Of a stretch of 64,000 bases of DNA, positions 1 to 8,729 are shown in pieces. Source of the DNA: an uncultured Pelagibacteraceae bacterium (lineage in GTDB: Bacteria > Pseudomonadota > Alphaproteobacteria > Pelagibacterales > Pelagibacteraceae); NCBI GenBank assembly GCA_902560225.1, contig CACEKT010000003.1, positions 1 to 64,000 of the forward strand. The letters run 5' to 3'. A model generated the notes under the pieces. That model saw only the letters and a list, made by a program, of their open reading frames with translations, did not search any database and was not told the DNA's origin. Made by a program: the position numbers and the translations under genes. Within the stretch, counting starts at the first letter, position 1, and each line of letters begins with the position of its first letter.

Positions 1-4
1 AAAG

Positions 5-94
5 ATGGCTAAAAAAAGAAGAAAAGCTGCAAAGAAAACTAAGAAAAAAGCTAAGAAAAAAGCTAAAAAAAAGGCAAAAAAAAGAAGAAGATAG
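5..94 (+). CDS. Tiny Lys/Arg/Ala-rich basic peptide (histone H1-like tail), possibly a 3' fragment
   Basis: An in-frame ATG at base 5 opens a 29-codon frame ending in TAG that is almost only Lys, Arg and Ala, with AKKK-type repeats like those in bacterial histone H1-like nucleoid proteins. It is below the ORF-track cutoff. The frame stays open to the left window edge, so the ATG may be internal and the real gene longer. The role (DNA or RNA binding) is inferred only from composition. It is followed closely by a strong terminator, which supports this being the real 3' end of a transcribed gene. Confidence 0.6.
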   Translation: MAKKRRKAAKKTKKKAKKKAKKKAKKRRR

Positions 95-114
95 TAACTT
101 AGTAATCTTTATTA

Positions 115-155
115 AAAACGCTTCTCATTACAATTTGTATGAGAGGCGTTTTTTT
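115..155. terminator. Bidirectional rho-independent terminator
   Basis: AACGCTTCTCAT and ATGAGAGGCGTT form a 12-bp stem (one G-T wobble) with a ten-base loop, followed by a T-run. The left flank is A-rich, so the hairpin can also work on the minus strand. It lies between the convergent ends of the basic-peptide gene and the CarD-like gene, whose stop codon touches the T-run. Confidence 0.85.
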
Positions 156-1059
156 ATTCCTCTAAAACCTCTTCAGTTTCAGGAATTGGCTCATCTGATG
201 TTATCTCAGTAGCTTCACTTTTAGGATTAGCACCAAAAACTTTAGTCTGACTTTCTAAATTTCTTTTTAAAGCTTTATTTAGTTTTTTTTGAGTATCTTC
301 ATAGGAAATATTAAGAATAATTTGAAATTCAGATAAAATTCTTTCATATGCTTTTTCGAATAATTGTCTTTCACTATAAGATTGATCAACCATAAGATCA
401 TCTCCTTTATTAAGATCTCTTACAACTTCAGCTAATTCGTAAATTTTTCCAGATGAAATTTTAGTCTCATATTCTTGAGCCCTTCTACTCCACATAGACC
501 TTTTTATTTTTGGTTTACCCTTAAGGATAGAAATACATTTATTAACTTGGTTTATAGTTGCTAAAGGTCTTAGGTGAGATTGTTTATTTACAGGAACCAT
601 ACCATTAGCCTTATCTTTTTCAAACTTAATTACATAAGTTTCAACATCAATTCCACCTATATTAATTTTTTTAAACTCTGTTATTTGTCCAACTCCATGT
701 TTTGGGTACACAACATAATCTTTTATTTTATATTCTCTTTTTTCACTTTCTTGTTTTTTTACTTTTTTAATTTCTGGTTTGACTTCATTAGTTTTAGAAA
801 TTCTTAAATTATCTATTTTAGTCTCTGTTTTTTTTTCAGTTATTTTTTTTACAACTTTTTTATTTTTAACAGCAACTTTTTTTGCTACTGGTTTACTTTT
901 ACTTTTTTTGGAAACAATTTTTTTTGTTTTTAAATTTTTATTTTTTAAAGTTTTTTTTACTTTACTTACTTTTTTTTTCACTTTTTCCTTACTCTTACTT
1001 TTAAAGATTTTCTTTAAAATATTTTTCGTACTTATTCTGCTCATTTTTAAATTTTTCAT
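154..1059 (-). CDS. carD: CarD-family transcriptional regulator with long Lys-rich N-terminal tail
   Basis: Residues from about 108 onward match the CarD/CdnL family: an RNA-polymerase-interacting Tudor-like domain ([14 protein letters not shown]...), then a helical DNA-binding domain ([25 protein letters not shown]). Family members bind the RNA polymerase beta subunit and stabilise open promoter complexes. The first ~105 residues are a low-complexity Lys/Ser/Val tail not typical of CarD, and the C-terminus is acidic. The 5' end overlaps fdxA by 59 bp. Since FdxA has its normal family length, a later start such as Met6 is possible but would still overlap. The family is certain; the start and the role of the tail are not. 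Confidence 0.85.
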   Translation of the reverse strand: MKNLKMSRISTKNILKKIFKSKSKEKVKKKVSKVKKTLKNKNLKTKKIVSKKSKSKPVAKKVAVKNKKVVKKITEKKTETKIDNLRISKTNEVKPEIKKVKKQESEKREYKIKDYVVYPKHGVGQITEFKKINIGGIDVETYVIKFEKDKANGMVPVNKQSHLRPLATINQVNKCISILKGKPKIKRSMWSRRAQEYETKISSGKIYELAEVVRDLNKGDDLMVDQSYSERQLFEKAYERILSEFQIILNISYEDTQKKLNKALKRNLESQTKVFGANPKSEATEITSDEPIPETEEVLEE

Positions 1060-1327
1060 GATCCGTTGGAGGATCTTTTTTTTTATTTATATTTGGCCAG
1101 ATTTCAGAATATTTGGTATTGATTTCCAACCACTTTTCACTTCCAGGTTCTGTATCAGCTACTATAGCGTCCACAGGACATTCTGGTTCGCAAACGCCAC
1201 AATCTATACACTCATCCGGTTTAATTACAAGCATATTTTTACCTTCATAAAAACAGTCCACTGGACAAACATCAACGCAATCAGTTAATTTACATTTAAT
1301 GCATTTGTCGTTAACAATATATGTCAT
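1001..1327 (-). CDS. fdxA: FdxA-type 7Fe ferredoxin
   Basis: This 108-residue protein has the usual FdxA length. Two cysteine clusters are visible: [14 protein letters not shown] near the N-terminus and [12 protein letters not shown] around residues 40-51, the pattern for one 3Fe-4S and one 4Fe-4S centre. The helical C-terminal extension ([17 protein letters not shown]) is typical of the proteobacterial family. It is a soluble low-potential electron carrier; its partner cannot be told from sequence. It overlaps the TerB-like gene upstream by 4 bp and the CarD-like gene downstream by 59 bp, so the three are probably one transcript. Confidence 0.93.
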   Translation of the reverse strand: MTYIVNDKCIKCKLTDCVDVCPVDCFYEGKNMLVIKPDECIDCGVCEPECPVDAIVADTEPGSEKWLEINTKYSEIWPNINKKKDPPTDHEKFKNEQNKYEKYFKENL

Positions 1328-1740
1328 TTTAAATTTTCTTTTATAATTCTATTCTTAATATTTCCCATAATTTTACTGTCAATATATAATAGACCAGCAA
1401 GTCGTCTCATCAGATTTGTTTCATATATATCAGCATTTTTGTTTGAATAAATAATTTTCCATAAAGCTTCAACTATCTTTATTTTATCTTCTTCATTTAA
1501 ACTTTTAACTTCCCTGGTAAAATCTAATATTTGATTTGAATTTTTTTCTTTAATTTTTGCTTCCTCAATTATTTGAAGTAAATCATCTTTGGCTAAACCA
1601 AGCTCTAAAAGAGTTTTTTTTATAATTTCTTCCTCATCATTTGAATAGTCTTCATCTATTTTTGCTGCATGTATTAACAAAGCACAAATTTTTATAGAAA
1701 AATTTTTTTTACTTTCAATATTTTGTTTTTTAAAAAACAT
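1324..1740 (-). CDS. TerB-like (tellurite-resistance/DjlA N-terminal type) helical protein
   Basis: This 138-residue all-helical protein has the pattern of the TerB/COG4103 family: a hydrophobic helix with [10 protein letters not shown], an acidic turn ([14 protein letters not shown]), then [28 protein letters not shown]. Related proteins are small cytosolic acidic proteins of unclear function; the tellurite label does not prove metal resistance. It lies 5 bp downstream of the helicase gene and overlaps fdxA by 4 bp, so it is operonic. The family call is fairly secure, the function unknown. Confidence 0.75.
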   Translation of the reverse strand: MFFKKQNIESKKNFSIKICALLIHAAKIDEDYSNDEEEIIKKTLLELGLAKDDLLQIIEEAKIKEKNSNQILDFTREVKSLNEEDKIKIVEALWKIIYSNKNADIYETNLMRRLAGLLYIDSKIMGNIKNRIIKENLK

Positions 1741-1745
1741 TTAAA

Positions 1746-4226
1746 TTATCCAAGGTTTAGGTTTTTTAATACTTGAAATGGATTTTCACTTGAAACTTTT
1801 TTATTTTGAGTTTTTTCAAATTTTTTAATAGGACTATATTTAAAAAATGTCTCATTATTTTTGTCGAAAACCTTATAACCCATTTTATGTAGCAGTTTAA
1901 TGAAATTATCTTTACTACAGCCTAAAAGATTTAACATTTCTGGGATCATTTTTATTTCTTTCTTTTCTTTTGAGTCAGAATTTATTATTAGCATAAATAA
2001 TCTTTCTAGAATATCAATCCTAACAAACAATGTGTCAAATTTTTCAAACCCACAAAGAAGCATAAAATTTTTATTTTTTGAGTCTTTATCATCTAAAAAA
2101 TTTAATCCAAATGTAGGTGGTTTTAAATTATAATATTTCTGATGGAAATTTTTCCATAATAATGTTCTTAAAGACACTGCCTCTGGCTTAATTAGCTGAT
2201 ATAAAAAAACATGATATCTTCCAAATTTTACACCTAATTCTCTCAGAATTTTTCTTTCATTTTGTTCAAGAGATTTTAAATAATCAGAAACCTGTTCTCT
2301 TTTTAATACCCCGTTATTTTCGTATAATTGATAGGCTAAAGCTTTAATTGAAGAATTTTTTTCATTAATATTTTTTAGCTCAATAAGACTTTTTAAAACT
2401 GTGTTAATTTTATTTTGAACCCATTTATTTATATATTCACTTAACTTTTGCCTTTGGTTTTGTTCTAAAATTTCATCTACAATTAGTTCAAAATTAGGAT
2501 TTAAATAATTATTTCCTTTAGATAGTTTTGCTATAGGAAAATTATTCCAATAAATTTTAAAATCATCATTTAGCTCAATTAAACCAGTATCAATAATTAT
2601 TTGTACTCTTTTTTCAAGTTCAGGACCTATTGTCTGTCTAGCTGCTTTTTTTAGTGACTTAATATCTGTTTCTAATGAACCTTTTTTTAAATCTAGTTCT
2701 AGCTTAAGACCATTTATTTTTCCGATAAACTGTTTGTCGATTATTACATTATTATTTTCTAAAATTTCTGTTTTAAATTCCATATTTTGTTTTAAACCCC
2801 GCACAAGAACGCTTGCTCTTTTATCTATAAATGTTTTAGTTAATTCTTCATGAAGTCTATCCGAAAGTTTATCTTCTAAATATTTTGTTTTTTCAATCCA
2901 ATAATTTTGATTTTCTGTCCAATTATTTTTATTTGAAACATAAGACCAAGTCCTAACATTTGCAATTCTATTTGATAAAGAATCTACATTTCCTTCAAGT
3001 TTATCAAGTTTCATTAGCTGTAATCTCATATAATCATCATTAATTTGTCCATTTTTACTATTTAAAAAATTAAAAACATTACTGATGACCTCATAATGAT
3101 TCCCATAAGTTTTTTTAACAAAATCTGGTATTTGGCAACATTCCCATAAAAGATTTAATATTTTTTTATCAAACTTTAAATTAATGAAGCTTTTTTCTTT
3201 TAAAAAATACTTTAAAGCTTTTTCATCTTCACATTCGTGGATTTTTCTTAACCATCCCATTTGAGGTTTTTCCTCTAAGGATTTAATCAAACTTACAGGA
3301 TTATTAAAGTTTAAATTAGAATTTCTCCAAAATAAAGTTCGAATTTCTTCAAATTTATGGTTTTCTAATAGTTCAACATCTTCAGCAGTTATATCTTTAC
3401 AATCTCCAGTAATACCAAAGCTGCCGTCATTTAAATATCTACCAGCTCTTCCAGCAATTTGACCTATTTCAGATAGGTTTAATTTTCTTAATTTTTTTCC
3501 ATCAAATTTCTTAAGATTAGAAAAATAAACATTATCCAAATCCATATTAATTCCCATTCCTATTGCATCAGTCGCTACTAAAAAATCTACATCACCTGAT
3601 TGATACAAATGAACTTGAGCATTTCTTGTTTTGGGACTTAATGAACCCATTACGATTGCAGCACCACCTTTTTGTCTTCTAATTAACTCTGCTATTGCAT
3701 AAACTTCTTCGGAAGAAAAAGCTATTATAGCAGTTTTTCTGTTTAATCTTGAAATTTTTTTATGACCTGTATATGTAAGTTTGGATAAACGTTTTCTATT
3801 TATAAACTCTATATCTCCATCTAACTTTGAAATTATACTTTTAATCGTATTAGAACCCATAAACATAGTAAGTTTTTCACCTCTCATGTTTAAAAGTCTA
3901 TCTGTAAAAATATGTCCCCTTTCGTGGTCAGCACACATTTGTATTTCATCAACTCCGACAAACTCTAAATGCTTATCAATTGGCATAGACTCAACTGTAC
4001 ATAAAAAATATTTAGCATTAGTAGGAATAATTTTTTCTTCACCTGTTATTAAAGCAACTTTATCTAAACTAATTTTTTTAATTATTTTGTCATATACTTC
4101 TCTGGCCAATAATCTTAAGGGAAAACCAATCATGCCACTTTCAAAAGAGAGCATAGTTTCTATCGCAAGATGCGTTTTGCCAGTATTAGTTGGACCTAGA
4201 ACAGCTGTGATTTTATGATTTATCAT
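1746..4226 (-). CDS. SUV3-like ATP-dependent RNA helicase
   Basis: At 826 residues this matches the long alphaproteobacterial/mitochondrial SUV3-like superfamily 2 helicases. The N-terminus has Walker A GPTNTGKTHLA, then a DEIQM Walker B box and SATs-like GSNTIKS. The second RecA domain carries ATDAIGMGINMDLDNVYF and QIAGRAGRYLNDGSFG. A long C-terminal region follows, as in family members. Mitochondrial SUV3 unwinds RNA for the degradosome, and a similar RNA role is inferred here. It is first gene of the minus-strand set helicase, TerB-like, fdxA, carD. The start is at the left side of a 160-bp divergent promoter region. Confidence 0.88.
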   Translation of the reverse strand: MINHKITAVLGPTNTGKTHLAIETMLSFESGMIGFPLRLLAREVYDKIIKKISLDKVALITGEEKIIPTNAKYFLCTVESMPIDKHLEFVGVDEIQMCADHERGHIFTDRLLNMRGEKLTMFMGSNTIKSIISKLDGDIEFINRKRLSKLTYTGHKKISRLNRKTAIIAFSSEEVYAIAELIRRQKGGAAIVMGSLSPKTRNAQVHLYQSGDVDFLVATDAIGMGINMDLDNVYFSNLKKFDGKKLRKLNLSEIGQIAGRAGRYLNDGSFGITGDCKDITAEDVELLENHKFEEIRTLFWRNSNLNFNNPVSLIKSLEEKPQMGWLRKIHECEDEKALKYFLKEKSFINLKFDKKILNLLWECCQIPDFVKKTYGNHYEVISNVFNFLNSKNGQINDDYMRLQLMKLDKLEGNVDSLSNRIANVRTWSYVSNKNNWTENQNYWIEKTKYLEDKLSDRLHEELTKTFIDKRASVLVRGLKQNMEFKTEILENNNVIIDKQFIGKINGLKLELDLKKGSLETDIKSLKKAARQTIGPELEKRVQIIIDTGLIELNDDFKIYWNNFPIAKLSKGNNYLNPNFELIVDEILEQNQRQKLSEYINKWVQNKINTVLKSLIELKNINEKNSSIKALAYQLYENNGVLKREQVSDYLKSLEQNERKILRELGVKFGRYHVFLYQLIKPEAVSLRTLLWKNFHQKYYNLKPPTFGLNFLDDKDSKNKNFMLLCGFEKFDTLFVRIDILERLFMLIINSDSKEKKEIKMIPEMLNLLGCSKDNFIKLLHKMGYKVFDKNNETFFKYSPIKKFEKTQNKKVSSENPFQVLKNLNLG

Positions 4227-4257
4227 TTCTATCTTTGGTGTACCTTTTTTTTAACCT

Positions 4258-4269
4258 ACAACATGTTGT
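4258..4269. promoter_or_regulatory. Perfect 12-bp palindrome in divergent promoter region
   Basis: ACAACATGTTGT is a perfect inverted repeat in the 160-bp space between the divergent helicase and acetoacetyl-CoA synthetase genes, about 30 bp from the helicase start. It could be a dimeric regulator site. No cognate regulator is encoded next to it, and in AT-rich DNA a single 12-bp palindrome may be chance. I see no other clear element in this space. Confidence 0.2.
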
Positions 4270-4386
4270 TACTCATAAAGAACAAAAATAGACTAAAACA
4301 TGACCGAATCGCAGTGAAAAAAGTTCTCATTTTGCTTATTAACTATAGTTAGATTAACATAAATAAGGTTAATTCTATAATAGTAA

Positions 4387-6354
4387 ATGCAAAAAAATAT
4401 GACCAAAAAACTTTGGGAAGCTTCTTTAAAACAAAAAAAAAATTCAAACTTATTTGAATTTGAAAAGTTTTTAACAAAAAAATTTAATTATACATCCCAG
4501 CTAGATTATGAAAAATTGTTTAATTGGACAATAAAAAATCTAAAATTATTCTGGTCTTCAATTTGGGAATATTCAAAAATTAAAGGTATTAAAAATGATA
4601 GATTTTATCTTCCTAAAGAAATTATTAAAAGTAAATTTTTAATAAAATCCAAATTAAATTATGCAGAAAACTTATTGCCTAAAAGTGATAACTCAAAAGC
4701 TGTTACATTTATTAGCGAAAGTGGATACCGAGAAGAAAAATCTTGGAAAGATCTGAATAAAAACACATTAAAATTAATTAATTTTTTAAAAAAAATTAAA
4801 ATTAAAGAAAATGATAGAGTTGCAGCATATACAGTAAATCAAATAGAAACTGTAGAGAGTTTTTTAGCAACTAGTGCTTTAGGTGCAATATGGTCTTCAT
4901 GCTCTCCAGATTTTGGTTCACAAGGAGTTATAGAAAGATTTTCACAAATTAGACCAAAATTATTAATTATTACTGATAGATATTATTATAATGGTAAAGA
5001 GATAAATATTCTTGAAAGATTACCAACTATTCTGAAAAATATTAAATCTATTAAAAATGTTCTTATCATCAGCTATCCAGGTAAAAAAAACTTAAGGCAA
5101 AAAAAAATTAAAGGAATAAAAATTTTTTACTACAATAAACTGAATGATAAAAAAGAAAAAAAAATTACATTTAAAAAATATGATTTTGATAAAGAATTAG
5201 CAATTTTATATTCAAGTGGCACAACAGGTAAACCAAAATGTATTTGCCATAGAGCTGGTGGAGTTTTGTTGCAACATCTTAAAGAACATAAGTTGCATTG
5301 TGATATAAAAGAGGGTGATAATGTTTTCTATTTTACCACTTGTGGATGGATGATGTGGAATTGGTTAATGACTTTTTTAGCATCTAAAGCATCTATAGTA
5401 CTATTTGATGGATTTCCGATGTATAAAAAAAATGATTTATTACTAAAAATAGCTGAAAAAGAAAAAATTTCTCTATTTGGTATAAGTGCCAAATATATAG
5501 ACCAATTAAAAAAGCTTAATTTAAATATAAAAAATAAATATAAATTAAAGTATCTAAAAATTATCTGTTCTACTGGATCACCTTTATCTTCTCATGGTTT
5601 TAATTATATTTATAAAAATATAAAAAAAGATGTTCATTTAGCATCCATAGCAGGTGGAACAGATTTAGTCTCATGCTTTGTATTAGGAAATATATATTCA
5701 CCTGTTTTTAAAGGTCAAATTCAAAATAATGGTTTAGGAATGAACACGGATGTTTTTTCTGATAGTGGAAAATCTATAATTAACAGAAAAGGTGAGCTAG
5801 TTTGTAAATCACCATTCCCATCAATGCCAATTTATTTTTGGAATGATAGAGATAATAAAAAATATAAGTCTGCATATTTTAAAAAATTTAAAAATATTTG
5901 GCATCATGGAGATTATGCAGAAAGAAAAACTAATGGTGGATATGTAATTTATGGAAGATCAGATACTACTTTAAATCCTGGAGGTGTCAGATTGGGTACT
6001 GCAGAGATATACTCTGAGGTCGAAAAATTTAAAGAAATTAAAGAGTCTATTGTTGTAGGACAATCTTGGGATAATGATGTTAGAATAATCTTATTTATTG
6101 TTATGAGTAAAAATTTTTTACTAACAGATATACTATTGAATAAAATAAAAAAACAAATTAGAAAAAATGCTTCCCCAAGGCATGTTCCAAGTAAAATAAT
6201 TGTTGTAAAAGATATTCCTAGAACAAAAAGTGGTAAGTTGGTTGAGCTTGCAGTTAAAAATACGATAGAAGGTAGTAAGATAAAAAATATAGAAGCTTTA
6301 GCAAATCCAGAAGCATTAAAGCAGTTTAAGAATTTAAAGGAATTAGCTAATTAG
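4387..6354 (+). CDS. aacS: Acetoacetyl-CoA synthetase (acetoacetate-CoA ligase)
   Basis: This 655-residue ANL-superfamily ligase has the AMP-binding P-loop YSSGTTGKPKCICH, the core segment TTCGWMMWNWL, the adenylate motif YGRSDTTLNPGGVRLGTAEIY and the C-terminal catalytic lysine region PRTKSGKLVE. The length and the GWMMWN/HxGGV pattern fit acetoacetyl-CoA synthetase better than acetyl-CoA synthetase. It activates acetoacetate to acetoacetyl-CoA for oxidation or biosynthesis. The start could be Met1 or Met5. The aminotransferase begins directly after the stop codon, so the two are co-transcribed and probably translationally coupled. Confidence 0.88.
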   Translation: MQKNMTKKLWEASLKQKKNSNLFEFEKFLTKKFNYTSQLDYEKLFNWTIKNLKLFWSSIWEYSKIKGIKNDRFYLPKEIIKSKFLIKSKLNYAENLLPKSDNSKAVTFISESGYREEKSWKDLNKNTLKLINFLKKIKIKENDRVAAYTVNQIETVESFLATSALGAIWSSCSPDFGSQGVIERFSQIRPKLLIITDRYYYNGKEINILERLPTILKNIKSIKNVLIISYPGKKNLRQKKIKGIKIFYYNKLNDKKEKKITFKKYDFDKELAILYSSGTTGKPKCICHRAGGVLLQHLKEHKLHCDIKEGDNVFYFTTCGWMMWNWLMTFLASKASIVLFDGFPMYKKNDLLLKIAEKEKISLFGISAKYIDQLKKLNLNIKNKYKLKYLKIICSTGSPLSSHGFNYIYKNIKKDVHLASIAGGTDLVSCFVLGNIYSPVFKGQIQNNGLGMNTDVFSDSGKSIINRKGELVCKSPFPSMPIYFWNDRDNKKYKSAYFKKFKNIWHHGDYAERKTNGGYVIYGRSDTTLNPGGVRLGTAEIYSEVEKFKEIKESIVVGQSWDNDVRIILFIVMSKNFLLTDILLNKIKKQIRKNASPRHVPSKIIVVKDIPRTKSGKLVELAVKNTIEGSKIKNIEALANPEALKQFKNLKELAN

Positions 6355-7581
6355 ATGTTAAAAAACTTAATTAAAAATTTAAATCCTTCTTCTACCTTAA
6401 TGATCAACGAAACCTCAAAGCAAATGGAGGATCAAGGAAAGAAAATATTTAAATTTGGTTTTGGACAATCACCTTTTACAGTGCCGCAAGATATTGTTGA
6501 GGAGCTAAAAAACAACGCATATCAAAACAAATATTTACCCATGCAAGGTCTTTTTCAATTAAGAGAAGCAGTAGCAAAATACACATCTACAAAGAAAAAT
6601 TATGAATACAATTCTGATAATGTAATTATCGGACCCGGCTCTAAGGAATTAATGTTTTTGTTACAAATTATTTTTGATGGTGAAATTATACTACCAGCAC
6701 CTAGTTGGGTTTCTTATGCGCCACAAGCAATTTTGGGTAGAAATAAAATCCAAATACTTCAAACAAAAAGAGAGAATAACTGGTTCCCTAATGGTCAAGA
6801 AATTGAAGAAATAATTTTAAAAGACAAAAAGAAAAATTACCTTTTATTTCTAAATTCACCAAATAATCCTTCTGGACAAGTATGTAAAAAGTTAGACGAA
6901 ATTTCAAATATTGCTAAAAAATACAACCTTATCATTTTATCAGATGAGATATATTCTGAATTAGCATTTAGAGAAAATTTTAAATCTATCTCAAATTTTT
7001 GTCCAGAAAAAACAATTATAAGCACAGGCATTAGCAAATGGTGTGGTGCTGGTGGATGGAGATTAGGTTATTTTATAATACCTAATGAATTAAGTGAGAT
7101 AAAAAAGATGATTAATGTATTAGCAAGCGAAACATTTTCAGCAGTAAGTGCTCCTATTCAATATGCAGCTATAAAAGCTTATGAAAATGACCATACAAAA
7201 TATATTAAAAAGTCTAAAAATATTTTAAGTTCGGTTGGTAAATATGTTTACTTAAATTTAAAGTCCAATAAAGTTTTGATTAGTGAACCACAAGGAGGTT
7301 TTTATATGATGCCAGAATTTTTAAATAATAAGTTTAAAACTTCATCTGAAATGTGTGATAGTATATTAAAGGATACTGGAGTAGCATTGTTACCAGGATC
7401 TGATTTTGGTTTTAACTTAAATAAAATGTTAGCTAGATTAAGCTTTACAGATTTTAATGGTCAAGAATTTATGGAAGGAATTGATGACGATAAATTAATT
7501 GATGAAATTACTATAAATAAATTTGCACCAAAAATAGTAGAAGGTGTAGAAAAGTTAAAAAAGTGGTCAGAATCACTGTAA
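6355..7581 (+). CDS. PLP-dependent class I/II aminotransferase
   Basis: This 408-residue fold-type I aminotransferase shows the substrate/PLP motifs NSPNNPSGQV and SDEIYSEL, the Schiff-base lysine in STGISKWCGAGGWRLGY, and the C-terminal arginine region MLARLSFTDF. Donor and acceptor cannot be told from sequence; related enzymes act on aspartate, alanine or aromatic amino acids. The ATG follows the TAG of the acetoacetyl-CoA synthetase with no spacer. Because a TAXI-type uptake system follows, it may transaminate an imported amino acid, which is inference. Confidence 0.85.
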   Translation: MLKNLIKNLNPSSTLMINETSKQMEDQGKKIFKFGFGQSPFTVPQDIVEELKNNAYQNKYLPMQGLFQLREAVAKYTSTKKNYEYNSDNVIIGPGSKELMFLLQIIFDGEIILPAPSWVSYAPQAILGRNKIQILQTKRENNWFPNGQEIEEIILKDKKKNYLLFLNSPNNPSGQVCKKLDEISNIAKKYNLIILSDEIYSELAFRENFKSISNFCPEKTIISTGISKWCGAGGWRLGYFIIPNELSEIKKMINVLASETFSAVSAPIQYAAIKAYENDHTKYIKKSKNILSSVGKYVYLNLKSNKVLISEPQGGFYMMPEFLNNKFKTSSEMCDSILKDTGVALLPGSDFGFNLNKMLARLSFTDFNGQEFMEGIDDDKLIDEITINKFAPKIVEGVEKLKKWSESL

Positions 7582-7641
7582 AATCTGGCTATACATGTCT
7601 AATAAATTTCTGTTAAGATTAATTAATAAAAATAACGATAT

Positions 7642-7647
7642 AGGGGG
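7642..7647 (+). promoter_or_regulatory. Strong Shine-Dalgarno setting the TAXI-protein start
   Basis: AGGGGG followed by four A and ATG is the strongest ribosome site seen in the window. It places the start at 7652 rather than at the upstream ATG at 7595 listed in the ORF track, and the protein then begins with a proper signal peptide. Confidence 0.8.
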
Positions 7648-7651
7648 AAAA

Positions 7652-8656
7652 ATGAAAAAAATAATAACATCTCTATCAAGTGCTCTATTGATACTGGCAG
7701 CATCATTATCTTTTACAAGTGTTGCAAAATCAGCAGAGTTTTTTACGATAGGAACTGGCGGACCTACTGGAGTATATTTCCAAACAGGTAACGCAATTTG
7801 TAAAATGTTGCATAAATCTGCGATTGCCAAAGAACATGGAAGAAAAAAGGGTATTGATAAGGCTTACAGATGTACAGCACCTTCAACTGGTGGATCAAAT
7901 TATAATATTGGTCAAATAGCTGCTGGTGAATTTCAATTTGGTGTTGCTCAGTCTGATTGGCAATATCATGCTGTAAATGGATCTAGTAAGTGGGAAGGAA
8001 AACAGTTTAAAGGTTTAAGAGCTGTATTTTCTGTTCACAATGAACCTTTTCAAATTTGGGCAAGAAAAAAAGCTAAGATAAAAGATTTTGCTGGTTTAAA
8101 AGGAAAAGTTGTTAATATCGGTAACCCTGGTTCAGGTCAAAGAGGTACAATGGAAGAGCTTATGAAAGCAAAAGGAGTTGATAATAGTTTCTTCAAATCA
8201 ACTACTGAACTAACTTCTTCTGAGCAAGTAAAAGCTTTGTGCGATGGTAAAATTGATGCTTTTGGTTATTCTGTAGGATTTCCAAATGGTGCTATGGAAC
8301 AAGCGGCAACTTGTGCAGCTAAAGCTTCACCTATTAATTTAACTGGATCTGAAGTTCAAGGTTTAATTGATGGTGCGGATTATTATGCAAAAGCTGTAAT
8401 TCCTAAAGGTACTTATACAGGGCAAAAGAAAGACGCTACTACTTTTGGTGTCAAAGCTACTGTCGTTACAAGTAATGCAGTTGAAGCTGATCTTGTTTAT
8501 TTAGTTGTTAAAGCAGTATTTGAAAATTTTGACGATTTCAGAAAACAACATCCTGCTTTCTCTTCACTTAAAAAAGAAGATATGATTGCTGATGGTTTAT
8601 CAGCTCCACTTCATGAAGGTGCTAAGAGATATTATAAAGAAGTTGGATTAATGTAA
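7652..8656 (+). CDS. TRAP transporter solute-binding protein, TAXI family
   Basis: Starting at 7652 the protein is 334 residues with a clean Sec signal peptide (MKK, hydrophobic core, then a small-residue cleavage site near VAKSAEF). TAXI-family features follow: IGTGGPTGVYFQTGNAIC, CTAPSTGGSNYN, the QSDWQYHA region and VNIGNPGSGQRGTMEEL. It is the periplasmic receptor for a Na+-linked TRAP transporter; studied relatives bind glutamate or other carboxylates, so the ligand is open. The 19 extra N-terminal residues in the track ORF are rejected. A terminator follows, then the permease gene, suggesting that binding protein is made in excess. Confidence 0.93.
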   Translation: MKKIITSLSSALLILAASLSFTSVAKSAEFFTIGTGGPTGVYFQTGNAICKMLHKSAIAKEHGRKKGIDKAYRCTAPSTGGSNYNIGQIAAGEFQFGVAQSDWQYHAVNGSSKWEGKQFKGLRAVFSVHNEPFQIWARKKAKIKDFAGLKGKVVNIGNPGSGQRGTMEELMKAKGVDNSFFKSTTELTSSEQVKALCDGKIDAFGYSVGFPNGAMEQAATCAAKASPINLTGSEVQGLIDGADYYAKAVIPKGTYTGQKKDATTFGVKATVVTSNAVEADLVYLVVKAVFENFDDFRKQHPAFSSLKKEDMIADGLSAPLHEGAKRYYKEVGLM

Positions 8657-8676
8657 TTTGACAATTTAACTTAATT

Positions 8677-8708
8677 AAAAGGCCTGATTTTTATCGGGCC
8701 TTTTTTTT
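8677..8708 (+). terminator. Terminator/attenuator between binding protein and permease genes
   Basis: AAAAGGCCTGAT and ATCGGGCCTTTT form a 12-bp stem (one wobble) with a 4-base loop and run into eight T. It lies 20 bp after the TAXI stop and 22 bp before the permease start on the same strand. Partial read-through would give much more binding protein than permease, a common arrangement in uptake operons. Confidence 0.88.
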
Positions 8709-8729
8709 ATAATAGGGTATCTTTTTATA

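Noticed and set aside
779-1288. 169-residue hydrophobic plus-strand ORF
   Set aside because: It is the antisense shadow of Lys-rich CarD codons (AAA read as TTT) and of fdxA.
3781-4218. 145-residue plus-strand ORF inside the helicase gene
   Set aside because: Shadow frame; the minus-strand helicase motifs are clear.
7595-7651. Longer N-terminus for the TAXI protein
   Set aside because: Strong ribosome site and signal peptide start at 7652; the extra residues do not fit a secreted protein.
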